The position numbers and the translations under genes were made by a program. A DNA stretch of 64,000 nucleotides from Comamonadaceae bacterium 2FH (lineage in GTDB: Bacteria > Pseudomonadota > Gammaproteobacteria > Burkholderiales > Burkholderiaceae_C): NCBI GenBank assembly GCA_005503335.1, contig SCMQ01000001.1:124001-188000 (forward strand). The letters run 5' to 3'. This document shows positions 52,456 to 61,117 of the stretch, piece after piece. Positions within the stretch are counted from its first letter, which is position 1. Every line of letters begins with the position of its first letter. The notes beneath the pieces were generated by a model, which worked only from the letters and a program-made list of their open reading frames with translations, was not told the origin of the DNA and made no database searches.

Positions 52456-52833
52456 TCAGACGCCCTCTTCCTTCAGCACCGCCGTGGCGACGCGGAAGGC
52501 ATCGATGGCGGCCGGCACGCCGCAGTAGATCGCCACCTGGAGCAGCACGGCCCGGATTTCCTCCTTGCTGCAGCCGTTGCGCAGCGCGCCGCGCACGTGC
52601 AGTTGGAGCTCGTGGGGCCGGTTCAGCGCGCTAATCATCGCGAGATTGATGAGGCTGCGCGTGCGGCGCGGCAGCTCCGGCTGAGTCCAGATCTCGCCCC
52701 AGCAGTATTCCGTCACGAGCTCCTGCAGCGGCCGCGTGAAGTCATCCGCCGCTGCCAGCGAGCGGTCGACGTATTCCGAACCCAGCACCTCGCGGCGGAC
52801 CGCCAGCCCTTTTTCGAACCGTTCCTTGTTCAT
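52456..52833 (-). CDS. Carboxymuconolactone decarboxylase family protein
   Basis: A 125-residue CMD-fold protein. ATG 52833 was chosen, with GAGAG at proper spacing; a GTG two codons upstream is possible. Core motif: EIWTQPELPRRTRSLINLAMISALNRPHELQLHVRGALRNGCSKEEIRAVLLQVAIYCGVPAAIDAF. In the protocatechuate pathway CMD decarboxylates 4-carboxymuconolactone; here the substrate is open. It is the first gene of the leftward operon. Confidence 0.9.
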   Translation of the reverse strand: MNKERFEKGLAVRREVLGSEYVDRSLAAADDFTRPLQELVTEYCWGEIWTQPELPRRTRSLINLAMISALNRPHELQLHVRGALRNGCSKEEIRAVLLQVAIYCGVPAAIDAFRVATAVLKEEGV

Positions 52834-52996
52834 TGGCACATCTCTCGTGTTGTGGACGGAGCGAATATATTACAAGAATCCCGAATGTCAAGCATCCCGG
52901 AGTACCGTAATACAATATGCTTGGCGTATTGACTGGCTGGAGCATTGCTGGAAGAATCGCCGCTCATCGCAGGCAACGACAAGGCAGAACGGACTT

Positions 52997-54163
52997 ATGG
53001 AAAGCAAAGTACGCAAGGGCGCGCAGGAATTCCCCATCCACGGGGATTGCGCTCCGGGCTTCGAGGCAGTGCGCGACGCGTTCGCGACGAACTTCGCCGC
53101 CGAGGACGAAGTGGGCGCCAGCGTGAGCGTGGTGCTCGACGGCCGCAAGGTCGTCGACCTCTGGGGCGGCTGGCGCGACCGCACGATGACGCGGCCGTGG
53201 GAGCGCGACACGATCGTGTGCATGATGTCGGTGGCCAAGGCCGTGTCGGCCACCTGTCTGCACATGCTGGTGGACCGTGGTCAGGTGGATCTCGATGCGC
53301 CGGTGGCGCGCTACTGGCCCGAATTCGCGCAGAACGGCAAGGACAAGGTGCTGGTGCGGCACGTTCTCGACCACACGGCCGGCTTGCCAATCCTCACGGA
53401 GAAGCTGCACCCCGAGGCCATGTTCGACCACGCGCTGATGGTCAAGGCACTGGAGCGCCAGGCGCCGCTGTGGGAGCCGGGCACCCAGGCGGGCTACCAT
53501 GTCCACAACCAGGGCTTCTTGATCGACGAGATCGTGCGCCGGGTGGATGGGCGCACGCTGCCGAAGTTCCTGCGCGAGGAAGTCACCGGTCCGCTGGGGC
53601 TGGATTACCAGTTCGGGCTGTCCGCCGCGGACCAGGCGCGCTGCGCCGAGTTCATCCAGGCAATGGAAGGCACCATCTTCGCGGCGCGCAACGGCGACCC
53701 GTCCAAGATCGTGTCCCGGGCCTGGGACCAGCTGCCCGACCCGCTGGACCTGAATTCGAGCCAATGGCGCGAGGCGACCATCACCAGCGCCAGCGGCCAT
53801 GGCAACGCCCGCGCGGTGGCGCGCCTCTACGGTGCGCTTGCTCGCGGCGGCGAGCTCGACGGCGTGCGGCTGATGTCCCCGGCAACGCTCGAGCGCGCCA
53901 TCACCGAGCAGCACAACATGGTGGAAGTCATGATGGAACGCCCCTACCACCAGGCGCTGGGCTACCTGCTGACGTCCGAACCGATCGTGTGGATGGGGCC
54001 GGGCCGGCGTTCCTTCGGCCACCACGGCGTCGGCGGTTCCATCGGACTGGGTGACCCGGACGCGAAGCTCGGCTTCGCCTATGCCATGAACAAGATGCAC
54101 ATGCGGCCCGACAACGGCCCGCGCGCGCGCCGTCTCATCGAAGCCGTCTACCGGTGCCTATGA
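52997..54163 (+). CDS. Serine hydrolase of the beta-lactamase/EstB family
   Basis: A 388-residue class C beta-lactamase-like esterase, cytoplasmic (no signal). The nucleophile is in CMMSVAKAVSAT (SxxK), the tyrosine motif is YHVHNQGFLIDEI, and the third motif is SFGHHGVGGS in place of KTG. Such enzymes hydrolyse esters or lactones. ATG 52997 follows an AACGGA region. Divergent from the CMD operon; the 160-bp gap holds promoters for both. Its stop overlaps the next start (ATGA). Confidence 0.9.
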   Translation: MESKVRKGAQEFPIHGDCAPGFEAVRDAFATNFAAEDEVGASVSVVLDGRKVVDLWGGWRDRTMTRPWERDTIVCMMSVAKAVSATCLHMLVDRGQVDLDAPVARYWPEFAQNGKDKVLVRHVLDHTAGLPILTEKLHPEAMFDHALMVKALERQAPLWEPGTQAGYHVHNQGFLIDEIVRRVDGRTLPKFLREEVTGPLGLDYQFGLSAADQARCAEFIQAMEGTIFAARNGDPSKIVSRAWDQLPDPLDLNSSQWREATITSASGHGNARAVARLYGALARGGELDGVRLMSPATLERAITEQHNMVEVMMERPYHQALGYLLTSEPIVWMGPGRRSFGHHGVGGSIGLGDPDAKLGFAYAMNKMHMRPDNGPRARRLIEAVYRCL

Positions 54164-54927
54164 ACCCGTCCGACCTTGTGGTGATCACCGGCGGTGGCGG
54201 CGGCATCGGCGCCGCCTGTGCGCGCCGCCTGGCGGCCGCCGGTTGGAAGGTCGCCCTGTGCGACATCGATGGCGATCGCGCGCGCGAGGTCGCACAGCAG
54301 GTCGACGGCGTCGGCTTCCAGCTGGACATCGCGGACCGCAATGCGGTCGAGGCGACTGCGGCGCGCATCGAGGCCGAGGTCGGACCTTGTGCCGCCCTGG
54401 TCGCCTGCGCGGCGCACTTGGAAAATCCACACCGCCCCGAACAGCAGGATCCGGAGGAGTGGCAGCGCATCTTGGACGTGAACATCGGAGGCAGCTTCCA
54501 TACCTGCCGCGCCTTCGGCGCGCGCATGGCGGCGCGCGGTCGCGGCGCGATCGTGACGATCGCCTCCATCACCGCCCTGGGCAGCTCCCCCCTGGTGGCC
54601 TACGGTCCGGCCAAGGCGGCGGTGGTCGCGATGACCCGCAATCTGGCGGTGGCATGGGGGCGGCGCGGCGTGCGGGTGAACTGCGTCGCACCAGGCCCCA
54701 CGCTGACCCCGGCGGTGGTGGCCAGCCACGAGCGCGGCGAACGCAACCCGGAAACGATGATCCGCGCCACCGCGCTCGGCCGGCTGGTACAGCCCGACGA
54801 GATCGCAGCGCCCGTGGAATTCCTCCTCTCTCCGGCCGCCGGCGCGATCACCGGGGTTATCCTCCCGGTGGACGCCGGTGTGATGGTGACCGGACTGTGG
54901 CAGATGTATGGCGGGGTGCCGGATTGA
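54160..54927 (+). CDS. SDR family oxidoreductase
   Basis: A 255-residue classical SDR: VVITGGGGGIGAACARRLAAAGW (cofactor), Ser in IVTIASITALGSS, YxxxK as YGPAKAA, then RVNCVAPGPTLTP. The ATG at 54160 overlaps the esterase stop. It probably oxidises the alcohol released by the esterase or another ring intermediate. Confidence 0.93.
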   Translation: MNPSDLVVITGGGGGIGAACARRLAAAGWKVALCDIDGDRAREVAQQVDGVGFQLDIADRNAVEATAARIEAEVGPCAALVACAAHLENPHRPEQQDPEEWQRILDVNIGGSFHTCRAFGARMAARGRGAIVTIASITALGSSPLVAYGPAKAAVVAMTRNLAVAWGRRGVRVNCVAPGPTLTPAVVASHERGERNPETMIRATALGRLVQPDEIAAPVEFLLSPAAGAITGVILPVDAGVMVTGLWQMYGGVPD

Positions 54928-54955
54928 GCCGTCCCCGGGTGTTGGAGGCTGACTG

Positions 54956-55675
54956 ATGGAACAATCGACGATGCGGGTGGTGCGCGTGGCGGCTCCCCTG
55001 CGCCAGCAGGTGCTGGAGAAGATCCGCGCTGCGATCGCGGTGGGACAGCTGGCGCCGGGCAAGCGCCTGGTCGAGCGGGAGCTGTGCGAGATCACGGGGG
55101 TGAGCCGCACGCTGATCCGCGAGGCGCTGCGCCAGCTCGAGTCCGAGGGCCTCGTGGAGGTCATCCCGAACAAGGGGCCGATCGTCGCCACCATCAGCGC
55201 GCGCCAGGCGCGCGAGGTGTTCCAGCTGCGCGCCGAACTCGAAGGGCTCGCGAGCCAGCTGTTCGCTGAACTCGCCACCGACGCCCAGATGAAGGCGCTG
55301 CAGGACGCCTTCGCGCAGCTGCGCGAGGCCTATGGCAGCGGTGACTCGGTCACGATGCTGGCGGCCAAGACCCGCTTCTACGACTGCCTGGTCGAAGGCT
55401 CAGGCAACGAGACTCTGGGCAATGTGCTGCGCCAGCTGCATGCGCGGGCGATGGTGCTGCGCGCCACGTCACTGTCGCAGCCCGGTCGCACCGCCGAGAG
55501 CGAGCGCGAGCTCGTCGAGATCATGAAGGCCATTCGCAAGCGCGATGGCGCGGCGGCGCGCCAGGCTTCGGTGGCCCACATCACCAAGGCGGCGCAAGCC
55601 GCGCTGAACGTGTTGCAGGCGCGTAATGGCGAAGAAGCGGCCGCCGCCCGGCCGCCAGCCAGGAAACGCGCCTGA
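54956..55675 (+). CDS. GntR family (FadR/FCD subfamily) regulator
   Basis: A 239-residue regulator with an N-terminal winged HTH (LRQQVLEKIRAAIAVGQLAPGKRLVERELCEITGVSRTLIREALRQLESEGLVEV) and an all-helical FCD effector domain (AREVFQLRAELEGLASQLFAE). Embedded in the operon it most likely controls, 28 bp after the SDR gene. The C-terminus is basic and Ala-rich. Confidence 0.93.
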   Translation: MEQSTMRVVRVAAPLRQQVLEKIRAAIAVGQLAPGKRLVERELCEITGVSRTLIREALRQLESEGLVEVIPNKGPIVATISARQAREVFQLRAELEGLASQLFAELATDAQMKALQDAFAQLREAYGSGDSVTMLAAKTRFYDCLVEGSGNETLGNVLRQLHARAMVLRATSLSQPGRTAESERELVEIMKAIRKRDGAAARQASVAHITKAAQAALNVLQARNGEEAAAARPPARKRA

Positions 55676-55709
55676 GCGTGGTGCCCGCCCGCGGGCAGGA
55701 ACATCTTCA

Positions 55710-56483
55710 ATGAATGAGGGAAGTGCAGTGAAGGAACTGGAAGGACAAGTGGTGCTCGTCATGGGCGCCGGGCGGGGCATCGGGCAGGCCACCGCGCAAC
55801 TGCTGGCGCGCCGGGGCGCCGTTGTCGGCGTGGCCGATCTCGACGCGGAGAGCGTCGCCCAGACCACCGCGGCGATCCAGCAAGAAGGTGGCTCCGCGCA
55901 CGGCTTCACGCTCGATGTCGGCCAGCGCGACGCGGTGCTCGCGGCCGCCAGGCAGCTGCGCCAGCGCGGTGGCAGGCTGGACGCCCTCGCGGCCTGCGCG
56001 ATGTGGATCCGCTATGAACCGGTCGCCGACGTGCGCGACGAAACCATCGATCGCATGATGGGCGTTGGCCTGAAGTCGGTGTTCTGGGCGGCCCAGGCCG
56101 CCGAGGAATGCATGGACCCCGAGCGTGGCGGCGCCATCGTCACGTTTGCCTCGCCGGTGGCCGACCGCGGGCATCGCGGCACCGCCGTCTACACGGCCGT
56201 CAAGGGCGGCGTTGCCGCCCTCACGCGGCAACTCGCGATCGAGCTGGCGCCGCTCCGCATCCGCGTGAACGCCGTCACCCCCGGTGCCACACCGACCCCG
56301 GGTGCGCACCGGATCGTGGACGAGGCTGGCTGGGAAGTGCGCCGCAAGGCCACCCCGCTCGGCCGGCTCGGCCGGCCGGAGGATGTCGCCGAGGCCGTGG
56401 CCTTCCTGGTGTCGGAAAGATCCTCCTACATCACGGGCGAAATCCTGCACGTGGATGGCGGCCTCACGGCCGGTGCCTTCTGA
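55710..56483 (+). CDS. SDR family oxidoreductase
   Basis: A 257-residue SDR: VVLVMGAGRGIGQATAQLLARRGA, Ser in IVTFASPVADRG, Tyr/Lys in YTAVKGGVAAL, RVNAVTPGATPTPG, TGEILHVDGG. ATG 55710; a GTG at 55728 with a good GGAAG site is an alternative. ACAMW replaces the usual NNAG loop. Its stop overlaps the next ATG (TGATG). Confidence 0.92.
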   Translation: MNEGSAVKELEGQVVLVMGAGRGIGQATAQLLARRGAVVGVADLDAESVAQTTAAIQQEGGSAHGFTLDVGQRDAVLAAARQLRQRGGRLDALAACAMWIRYEPVADVRDETIDRMMGVGLKSVFWAAQAAEECMDPERGGAIVTFASPVADRGHRGTAVYTAVKGGVAALTRQLAIELAPLRIRVNAVTPGATPTPGAHRIVDEAGWEVRRKATPLGRLGRPEDVAEAVAFLVSERSSYITGEILHVDGGLTAGAF

Positions 56484-57271
56484 TGGAGCTGCCGCGCTAC
56501 GAGGTGTACGCGCTGCGCTACGCCACGGTGGCTCGCAAACCGCAGGAGAACTTCATCGCGGCGGACCCGCACGAGGGGCCCGCGACCATGGATTACTTCG
56601 TCTGGGCCATCCTCGGACAGGGCGAAACGATCGTCGTCGATACTGGCTTCACGGCCGCCGCTGCCGAGCGGCGCGGCCGACAATTCCTGCGCTGCCCGGT
56701 GCAAGCCCTGGGTACCCTGGGCGTGGACGCGCAGGCGGTGCGCGATGTGATCATCACCCATCTGCACTACGACCACGCGGGCAATCTGGACAAGTTCCCG
56801 GCCGCGCGCTTTCACCTGCAGGAAGCGGAGGTCGCCTTTGCCACCGGCCCCTGCATGTGCGAGCCCTTCCTGCGCCACGCGTACGATGTGGAAGATGTGG
56901 TGCAGATGGTGCGCCATGTCTACGCCGGCCGCGTGGCGTTCCATCGAGGCGACGTCGAACTGCGCCCCGGAATCTCGCTGCACCGCATCGGCGGCCACAC
57001 CGACGGCCTGCAGGTGGTGCGGGTGCACACCGAGCGGGGCTGGGTGGTGCTCGCCTCCGACGCCACGCATTACGCGGAAAACTTCAAGCGGCGCTCGCCG
57101 TTCCCCATCGTCTACCACGTCGGCGACATGCTGCGCGGCTACGACCGGCTGCGGATGCTGGCGGATTCCGACGCGCATATCGTGCCCGGGCATGACCCCA
57201 TGGTCTTGCGCAACTACCCGGCATGGCGGCCCGGAAACGCGGAGATCGTTGCCCTGCACGCTCCGGGCTGA
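56483..57271 (+). CDS. Metallo-beta-lactamase fold hydrolase
   Basis: A 262-residue metallo-hydrolase resembling the N-acyl-homoserine lactonase group: ILGQGETIVVDTGF, the zinc motif THLHYDHAGN, then SLHRIGGHTDG, VVLASDATHY and AHIVPGHDPMV supply the other ligands. A lactone-opening or ester-hydrolysing role would suit this catabolic operon as well as quorum quenching. Last gene of the rightward operon. Confidence 0.9.
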   Translation: MELPRYEVYALRYATVARKPQENFIAADPHEGPATMDYFVWAILGQGETIVVDTGFTAAAAERRGRQFLRCPVQALGTLGVDAQAVRDVIITHLHYDHAGNLDKFPAARFHLQEAEVAFATGPCMCEPFLRHAYDVEDVVQMVRHVYAGRVAFHRGDVELRPGISLHRIGGHTDGLQVVRVHTERGWVVLASDATHYAENFKRRSPFPIVYHVGDMLRGYDRLRMLADSDAHIVPGHDPMVLRNYPAWRPGNAEIVALHAPG

Positions 57272-57394
57272 GCGGAATTCAGCCATTGCAATTCCATGCC
57301 CCCCAGGAGCATCCCGCTCGCACTGAGAAGGGCACCACAGACGAGGCGACGGCGGAGTGGTTCCGGCAAGCGCGCGCACGACAAGCGGGACCGA

Positions 57395-57590
57395 TTACCA
57401 GACCCCCGCAGGACGCTGGAGCGCGCCTTGGGAGGCGAAGTGTAGGGCGAGGTCGCGCGACAGGAACCCGACCGAGTCGGTGAACTGCAGGACGCCCACG
57501 TTCGTGAGCGTCGACATCGATTCCAAGCGGCGGCGCGGGATGCCGTTGCTGCCTGGCATCACGACAGTCGTCCCGATCAGGCAGCCTGGC
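57395..57590 (-). pseudogene. Possible LysR effector-domain remnant
   Basis: Minus strand reads GTTVVMPGSNGIPRRRLESMSTLTNVGVLQFTDSVGFLSRDLALHFASQGAL before a stop at 57395. The spacing resembles part of a LysR effector domain. There is no start, and upstream sequence is the lyase gene. Otherwise the gap 57272-57576 has no gene. Confidence 0.3.
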
Positions 57591-58497
57591 AGACGACAGG
57601 GTGCAACTGCCACAACGGCCCGGCCTTGCTCACCTGCGCCGGCACCTCGTGACCGACGATCTCGGGCAACTTCCGCGCGACGGCGAGCAGCCGCTCCAGA
57701 TCGACGCCGGTTTCGTATCCCATCGCCTGCAACATATGAATCGCATCCTCGCTGGCGATGTTGCCGCTCGCGCCGGGTGCATAGGGACATCCGCCCAGAC
57801 CTCCGAGTGAACCGTCGAAGTGGACGATGCCGCTTTGAACCGCAGCCAGGACGTTGGCGAGCCCCATGCCCCGAGTGTTGTGGAAGTGAAGGGTGAGTTG
57901 CAACGAGGCGGGCAGCCGCTGCTGAAGCTGTTCGCACATCGCTGCAACCTGGGCTGGATGTGCCATCCCGGTTGTGTCGCATGCCGTAATTCCGCGCACG
58001 CCGAGGTCGGCGAATCGTTCCGAAAGACCGATGACTTCCTCGGCCGGCACGTTGCCCTCCATCGGACACCCAAAGGCCGTGGAAATGGAGACATTGACGG
58101 CGGCGCGCCCGCCCACGACCTTGATCACCTCCGACAGCGCCGCAAAACTCTGCGCCCGGCTCATGCGCAGGTTGGCCTGGTTGTGCGACTCGGATGCCGA
58201 CATCACCAGGTTCAGTTCGTCCGCCCGCGACTCGAGAGCGCGTTCGGCGCCTCGAAGGTTGGGAACGAGCACGGCGTACTCGACGCCGGGAACGCGATGG
58301 ATGCGGCCCATCACCTCTTCGGCGTCGCGGAGCATCGGGATCGCCTTGGCCGAGGTGAAGGAGGTCGCCTCGATCTTCGCGTAGCCGCAGGCTGAGAGCT
58401 CGTCGATCAGCGCCACCTTCGCATCGGTAGGCACGAAGTCCGGCTCCATCTGGAAGCCGTCACGCGTGACGACCTCGTTGAAGAAGATGCGCTTCAA
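57577..58497 (-). CDS. Hydroxymethylglutaryl-CoA lyase family protein
   Basis: A 306-residue TIM-barrel lyase cleaving a 3-hydroxy-3-methylacyl-CoA type substrate. It starts at TTG 58497 overlapping the CoA-transferase stop, which gives the expected N-terminus LKRIFFNEVVTRDGFQMEP. Motifs: SFTSAKAIPMLRDAEEV, MSASESHNQANL, GCPMEGNVPAEEV, DTTGMAHPAQV, HFHNTRGMGLANV and GGLGGCPYAPGASGN. It is coupled with the CaiB-type gene upstream. Confidence 0.9.
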   Translation of the reverse strand: MKRIFFNEVVTRDGFQMEPDFVPTDAKVALIDELSACGYAKIEATSFTSAKAIPMLRDAEEVMGRIHRVPGVEYAVLVPNLRGAERALESRADELNLVMSASESHNQANLRMSRAQSFAALSEVIKVVGGRAAVNVSISTAFGCPMEGNVPAEEVIGLSERFADLGVRGITACDTTGMAHPAQVAAMCEQLQQRLPASLQLTLHFHNTRGMGLANVLAAVQSGIVHFDGSLGGLGGCPYAPGASGNIASEDAIHMLQAMGYETGVDLERLLAVARKLPEIVGHEVPAQVSKAGPLWQLHPVVCQAA

Positions 58498-59711
58498 GGC
58501 TTGCCTCCCGCGACCACGCCCCGGCGCTTCAGCTCGGCGATCTGCTGCGTCGTGAGACCGATCTCCGCCAGCACCGCGTCGGTGTCCTGGCCGATGCCGG
58601 GCGCGGCGCGGCGGTGCTTGCCGGGCGTGCGCGAGAGCTTCGGGACGATGCCCGGCACCGCCAGTTCGCTGCCGTCGTCCATGTCCAGGCTCTCCAGCAT
58701 GCCGCGCGCCTGGTAGTGCGGATCGGCCGCGATGTCCGCCACCGTGTAGATCTTGCCGGCAGGCACCGAGGCCGCGTCCAACGCGCTGAGGACTTCGGCC
58801 ACGCTTCGCTTCGCGGTCCACGCGCCAATGGCAGCGTCGAGTTCCGCGACGCGAGCGACGCGCCCCGCGTTGTCGGCCAACTGCGGGTCGGCGGACAGGT
58901 CGGGCCTGTCGATCAACGCCATCAGGCGCTTGAAGATGCTGTCGCCGTTGCCGGCGATGAGCGCGTAGCCGCCATCCTCGCAAAGATACGCATTGGTCGG
59001 CGCGATCCCTGGCAGGGCGCTTCCAGCCGCGCCGCGGATTGCGCCGAACGCGCTGTATTCGGGCAGCAGGCTTTCCATGCAGTTGAAGACGGCCTCGTAC
59101 AACGCGACGTCGATCACCTGGCCCCGGCCGGAACGTTGGCGCTCCTGCAACGCGATGAGGATGCCGATCACGCCATGCAGTGCGGCCAGCGTGTCCCCGA
59201 GCGAGATGCCCACGCGAACGGGAACGCGTCCCGGTTCGCCCGTCAAGTGGCGCAGGCCACCCATGGCCTCGGCGACGACACCGAAGCCGGGCCGGTCACG
59301 GTAGGGGCCGGTCTGGCCATAACCGCTGACACGCAGCATGATGAGGCGCGGATTCAGCTCGAGCAGCACGTCGGGGCCGAGTCCCCAGCCCTCTAGTGCG
59401 CCGGGCCGGAAGTTCTCGATCAGCACGTCGGCCTCGCCGGCGAGCTTGCGCACGATCTCCTGTGCGTCAGGGGCCTTCAGGTCGAGAGCGACGGATCGCT
59501 TGTTGCGCGATTGGACTTGCCACCATACCGAGGTGCCGTCTTTCAGCAGGCGCCACTTGCGAAGGGGGTCGCCGGCGCCGGGAGGCTCGACCTTGATCAC
59601 CTCGGCGCCGAAATCGGCCAGGGTCTTGGCTGCGAAGGGGCCGGCAATCAGCTGGCCCATCTCGAGAACCTTGAGGCCCGCGAGCGGAAGGGTGGAGGCA
59701 GATGTAGACAA
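58494..59711 (-). CDS. CaiB/BaiF family CoA transferase
   Basis: A 405-residue class III CoA transferase. LAGLKVLEMGQLIAGPFAAKTLADFGAEVIKVEPPGAGDPLRKW is the diagnostic N-terminus; the catalytic Asp lies in SLGDTLAALHGVIGILIAL. It moves CoA from a donor to a carboxylate, supplying the substrate for the lyase encoded next. The start is ATG 59711. Confidence 0.93.
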   Translation of the reverse strand: MSTSASTLPLAGLKVLEMGQLIAGPFAAKTLADFGAEVIKVEPPGAGDPLRKWRLLKDGTSVWWQVQSRNKRSVALDLKAPDAQEIVRKLAGEADVLIENFRPGALEGWGLGPDVLLELNPRLIMLRVSGYGQTGPYRDRPGFGVVAEAMGGLRHLTGEPGRVPVRVGISLGDTLAALHGVIGILIALQERQRSGRGQVIDVALYEAVFNCMESLLPEYSAFGAIRGAAGSALPGIAPTNAYLCEDGGYALIAGNGDSIFKRLMALIDRPDLSADPQLADNAGRVARVAELDAAIGAWTAKRSVAEVLSALDAASVPAGKIYTVADIAADPHYQARGMLESLDMDDGSELAVPGIVPKLSRTPGKHRRAAPGIGQDTDAVLAEIGLTTQQIAELKRRGVVAGGKP

Positions 59712-59761
59712 GGTAGTCAGTGGATTGCAGGTACAGCGTCCAGTCTAGGATCCGCACTGGG

Positions 59762-59818
59762 CGGTGTCTGTCCCCTCGCGGGGGGAAGACAGCGTCCCCG
59801 GCGAGGGGACTGACACCG
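59762..59818. repeat. 18-bp inverted repeat upstream of the ferredoxin gene
   Basis: CGGTGTCTGTCCCCTCGC (59762-59779) and GCGAGGGGACTGACACCG (59801-59818) pair at 17 of 18 positions around a 21-base loop, 27 bp before the ferredoxin start. It may be a dispersed repeat, a terminator or a leader hairpin. Confidence 0.6.
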
Positions 59819-59844
59819 TCGCTCACGTAGATGACATTGATCGC

Positions 59845-60168
59845 ATGCCACGCGTCACCTATATCCATTCCAGCGGCGAGCGCAATGAGGTCGAAGTGCC
59901 CATTGGGCAGAACCTCATGATGGCCGCAACCGGCCACGGTATCGAAGGCATCGCCGGCGACTGCGGCGGTGCGATGAGCTGCGCCACCTGCCACGTGGTC
60001 GTGGAGGAGCCGTTCGCCGCGCTGCTGCCTGCGCCGGACGACACCGAAGACCAGATGCTGGACTACACGGCCGCGCCGCGCCAGGCGAACAGCCGCCTGT
60101 GCTGCCAGATCGTGATGAGCGACATGCTCGACGGCATCGCGGTGCGCATCGCTGACCCGCAAGTTTGA
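59845..60168 (+). CDS. 2Fe-2S ferredoxin, adrenodoxin type
   Basis: A 107-residue electron carrier from ATG 59845. Cys spacing C40-x5-C46-x2-C49 and C86/87 (DCGGAMSCATC ... LCCQ) is that of P450-serving ferredoxins such as putidaredoxin. It could serve the P450 at 45.6 kb or an oxygenase outside the window. A VOC gene follows after 26 bp. Confidence 0.92.
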   Translation: MPRVTYIHSSGERNEVEVPIGQNLMMAATGHGIEGIAGDCGGAMSCATCHVVVEEPFAALLPAPDDTEDQMLDYTAAPRQANSRLCCQIVMSDMLDGIAVRIADPQV

Positions 60169-60194
60169 ACCGCCTTCAACCGGAGAACGATCCC

Positions 60195-60836
60195 ATGCAA
60201 ACCACCGCCCCCGAAGTCACTGCGGCAAAGCCGAAGGCGGCTTTGACGCCCAATCCCGGCCTGACGCCGATGATGCTGAACCACGCCGCATGGGTGACGC
60301 CCGATGCCGCGGCGACCACGGACTTCTACACGCGCATCATGGGGATGGAACTGGCGAGCACGGTGATGGACGACAGCATCCCGTCCACCGGCGACGCGAT
60401 CCCGTACTTCCACATCTTCTTCCGCATGGGCGACGGCTCCACGCTGGCGTTTTTCGAGGCGCCGGGCGTGCCGCCCCCGGCGAAGTCCAGCCATCCCGCC
60501 TACGACCTCTTCAACCATATCGCGCTGCAGGCCAAGGACCGCGCCGAGGTGCTGCGCTGGTACGAGTGGCTGAAGTCGCAGGGCGTGGATGTCATCGGGC
60601 CGACCGACCACAAGGGCCTGATCCTGTCGATCTACTTCCACGACCCGGCCGGCGTGCGCCTGGAGATCACGACCCCGCTCGACAAGGAGTGGAACCGCCA
60701 CACCGAGACGGGCTACGCCGACCTCAAGCTGTGGGAGGACTGCAAGGTCAAGGCCAAGGCGGAGGGAAGGGACGTGCCCCAGGCGCTGATCGAGATGATC
60801 AGGGACGTCCGCAAGCGCTACGAGAAGAAGGCTTGA
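60195..60836 (+). CDS. VOC family (glyoxalase/extradiol dioxygenase fold) protein
   Basis: A 213-residue protein from ATG 60195 with CGGAGAA upstream. MLNHAAWVTPDAAATTDFYTRIMGMEL begins the metal-binding fold; further blocks are LFNHIALQAKDRAEV and LSIYFHDPAGVRLEITTP with His and Glu ligands. The C-terminal tail is helical and charged. Reaction unknown; a dioxygenase or isomerase role is possible. Confidence 0.88.
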   Translation: MQTTAPEVTAAKPKAALTPNPGLTPMMLNHAAWVTPDAAATTDFYTRIMGMELASTVMDDSIPSTGDAIPYFHIFFRMGDGSTLAFFEAPGVPPPAKSSHPAYDLFNHIALQAKDRAEVLRWYEWLKSQGVDVIGPTDHKGLILSIYFHDPAGVRLEITTPLDKEWNRHTETGYADLKLWEDCKVKAKAEGRDVPQALIEMIRDVRKRYEKKA

Positions 60837-60869
60837 GGGGCGCGTAGGGGGGCGCACCGCGCGCCCACC

Positions 60870-61064
60870 CTAAGACCCGGAACCCTCGAAGATGTAGAGG
60901 TGCGGCCGGGCCGAGTCGAAGCGAAAGCCAATGATGGCCTGGTAGCGCTCCGACTGGTAGAACTCCTCCGCAGGTTGCAGCGACTCGAACTCCAGCAGCA
61001 CCACCCGCTTCACGTTCCTGTCGCCTTCCTTGACCAGCGGAGCGTCGCTGCCGGCCAGAAACAC
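60870..61064 (-). pseudogene. DUF1330-like fragment
   Basis: The frame reads VFLAGSDAPLVKEGDRNVKRVVLLEFESLQPAEEFYQSERYQAIIGFRF, the second half of a DUF1330 protein. The expected N-terminal half is missing; upstream in this frame there is a stop and no good start. Confidence 0.6.
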
Positions 61065-61117
61065 AGCGCCGTAAACCCTTTCTTGTGGCCATCGAACGTT
61101 CCTTGTGTTTCAGATTT

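Noticed and set aside
57898-58983. N-terminal extension of the HMG-CoA lyase frame
   Set aside because: The part upstream of 58497 is an out-of-frame reading of the CoA-transferase gene; the lyase N-terminus begins at TTG 58497.
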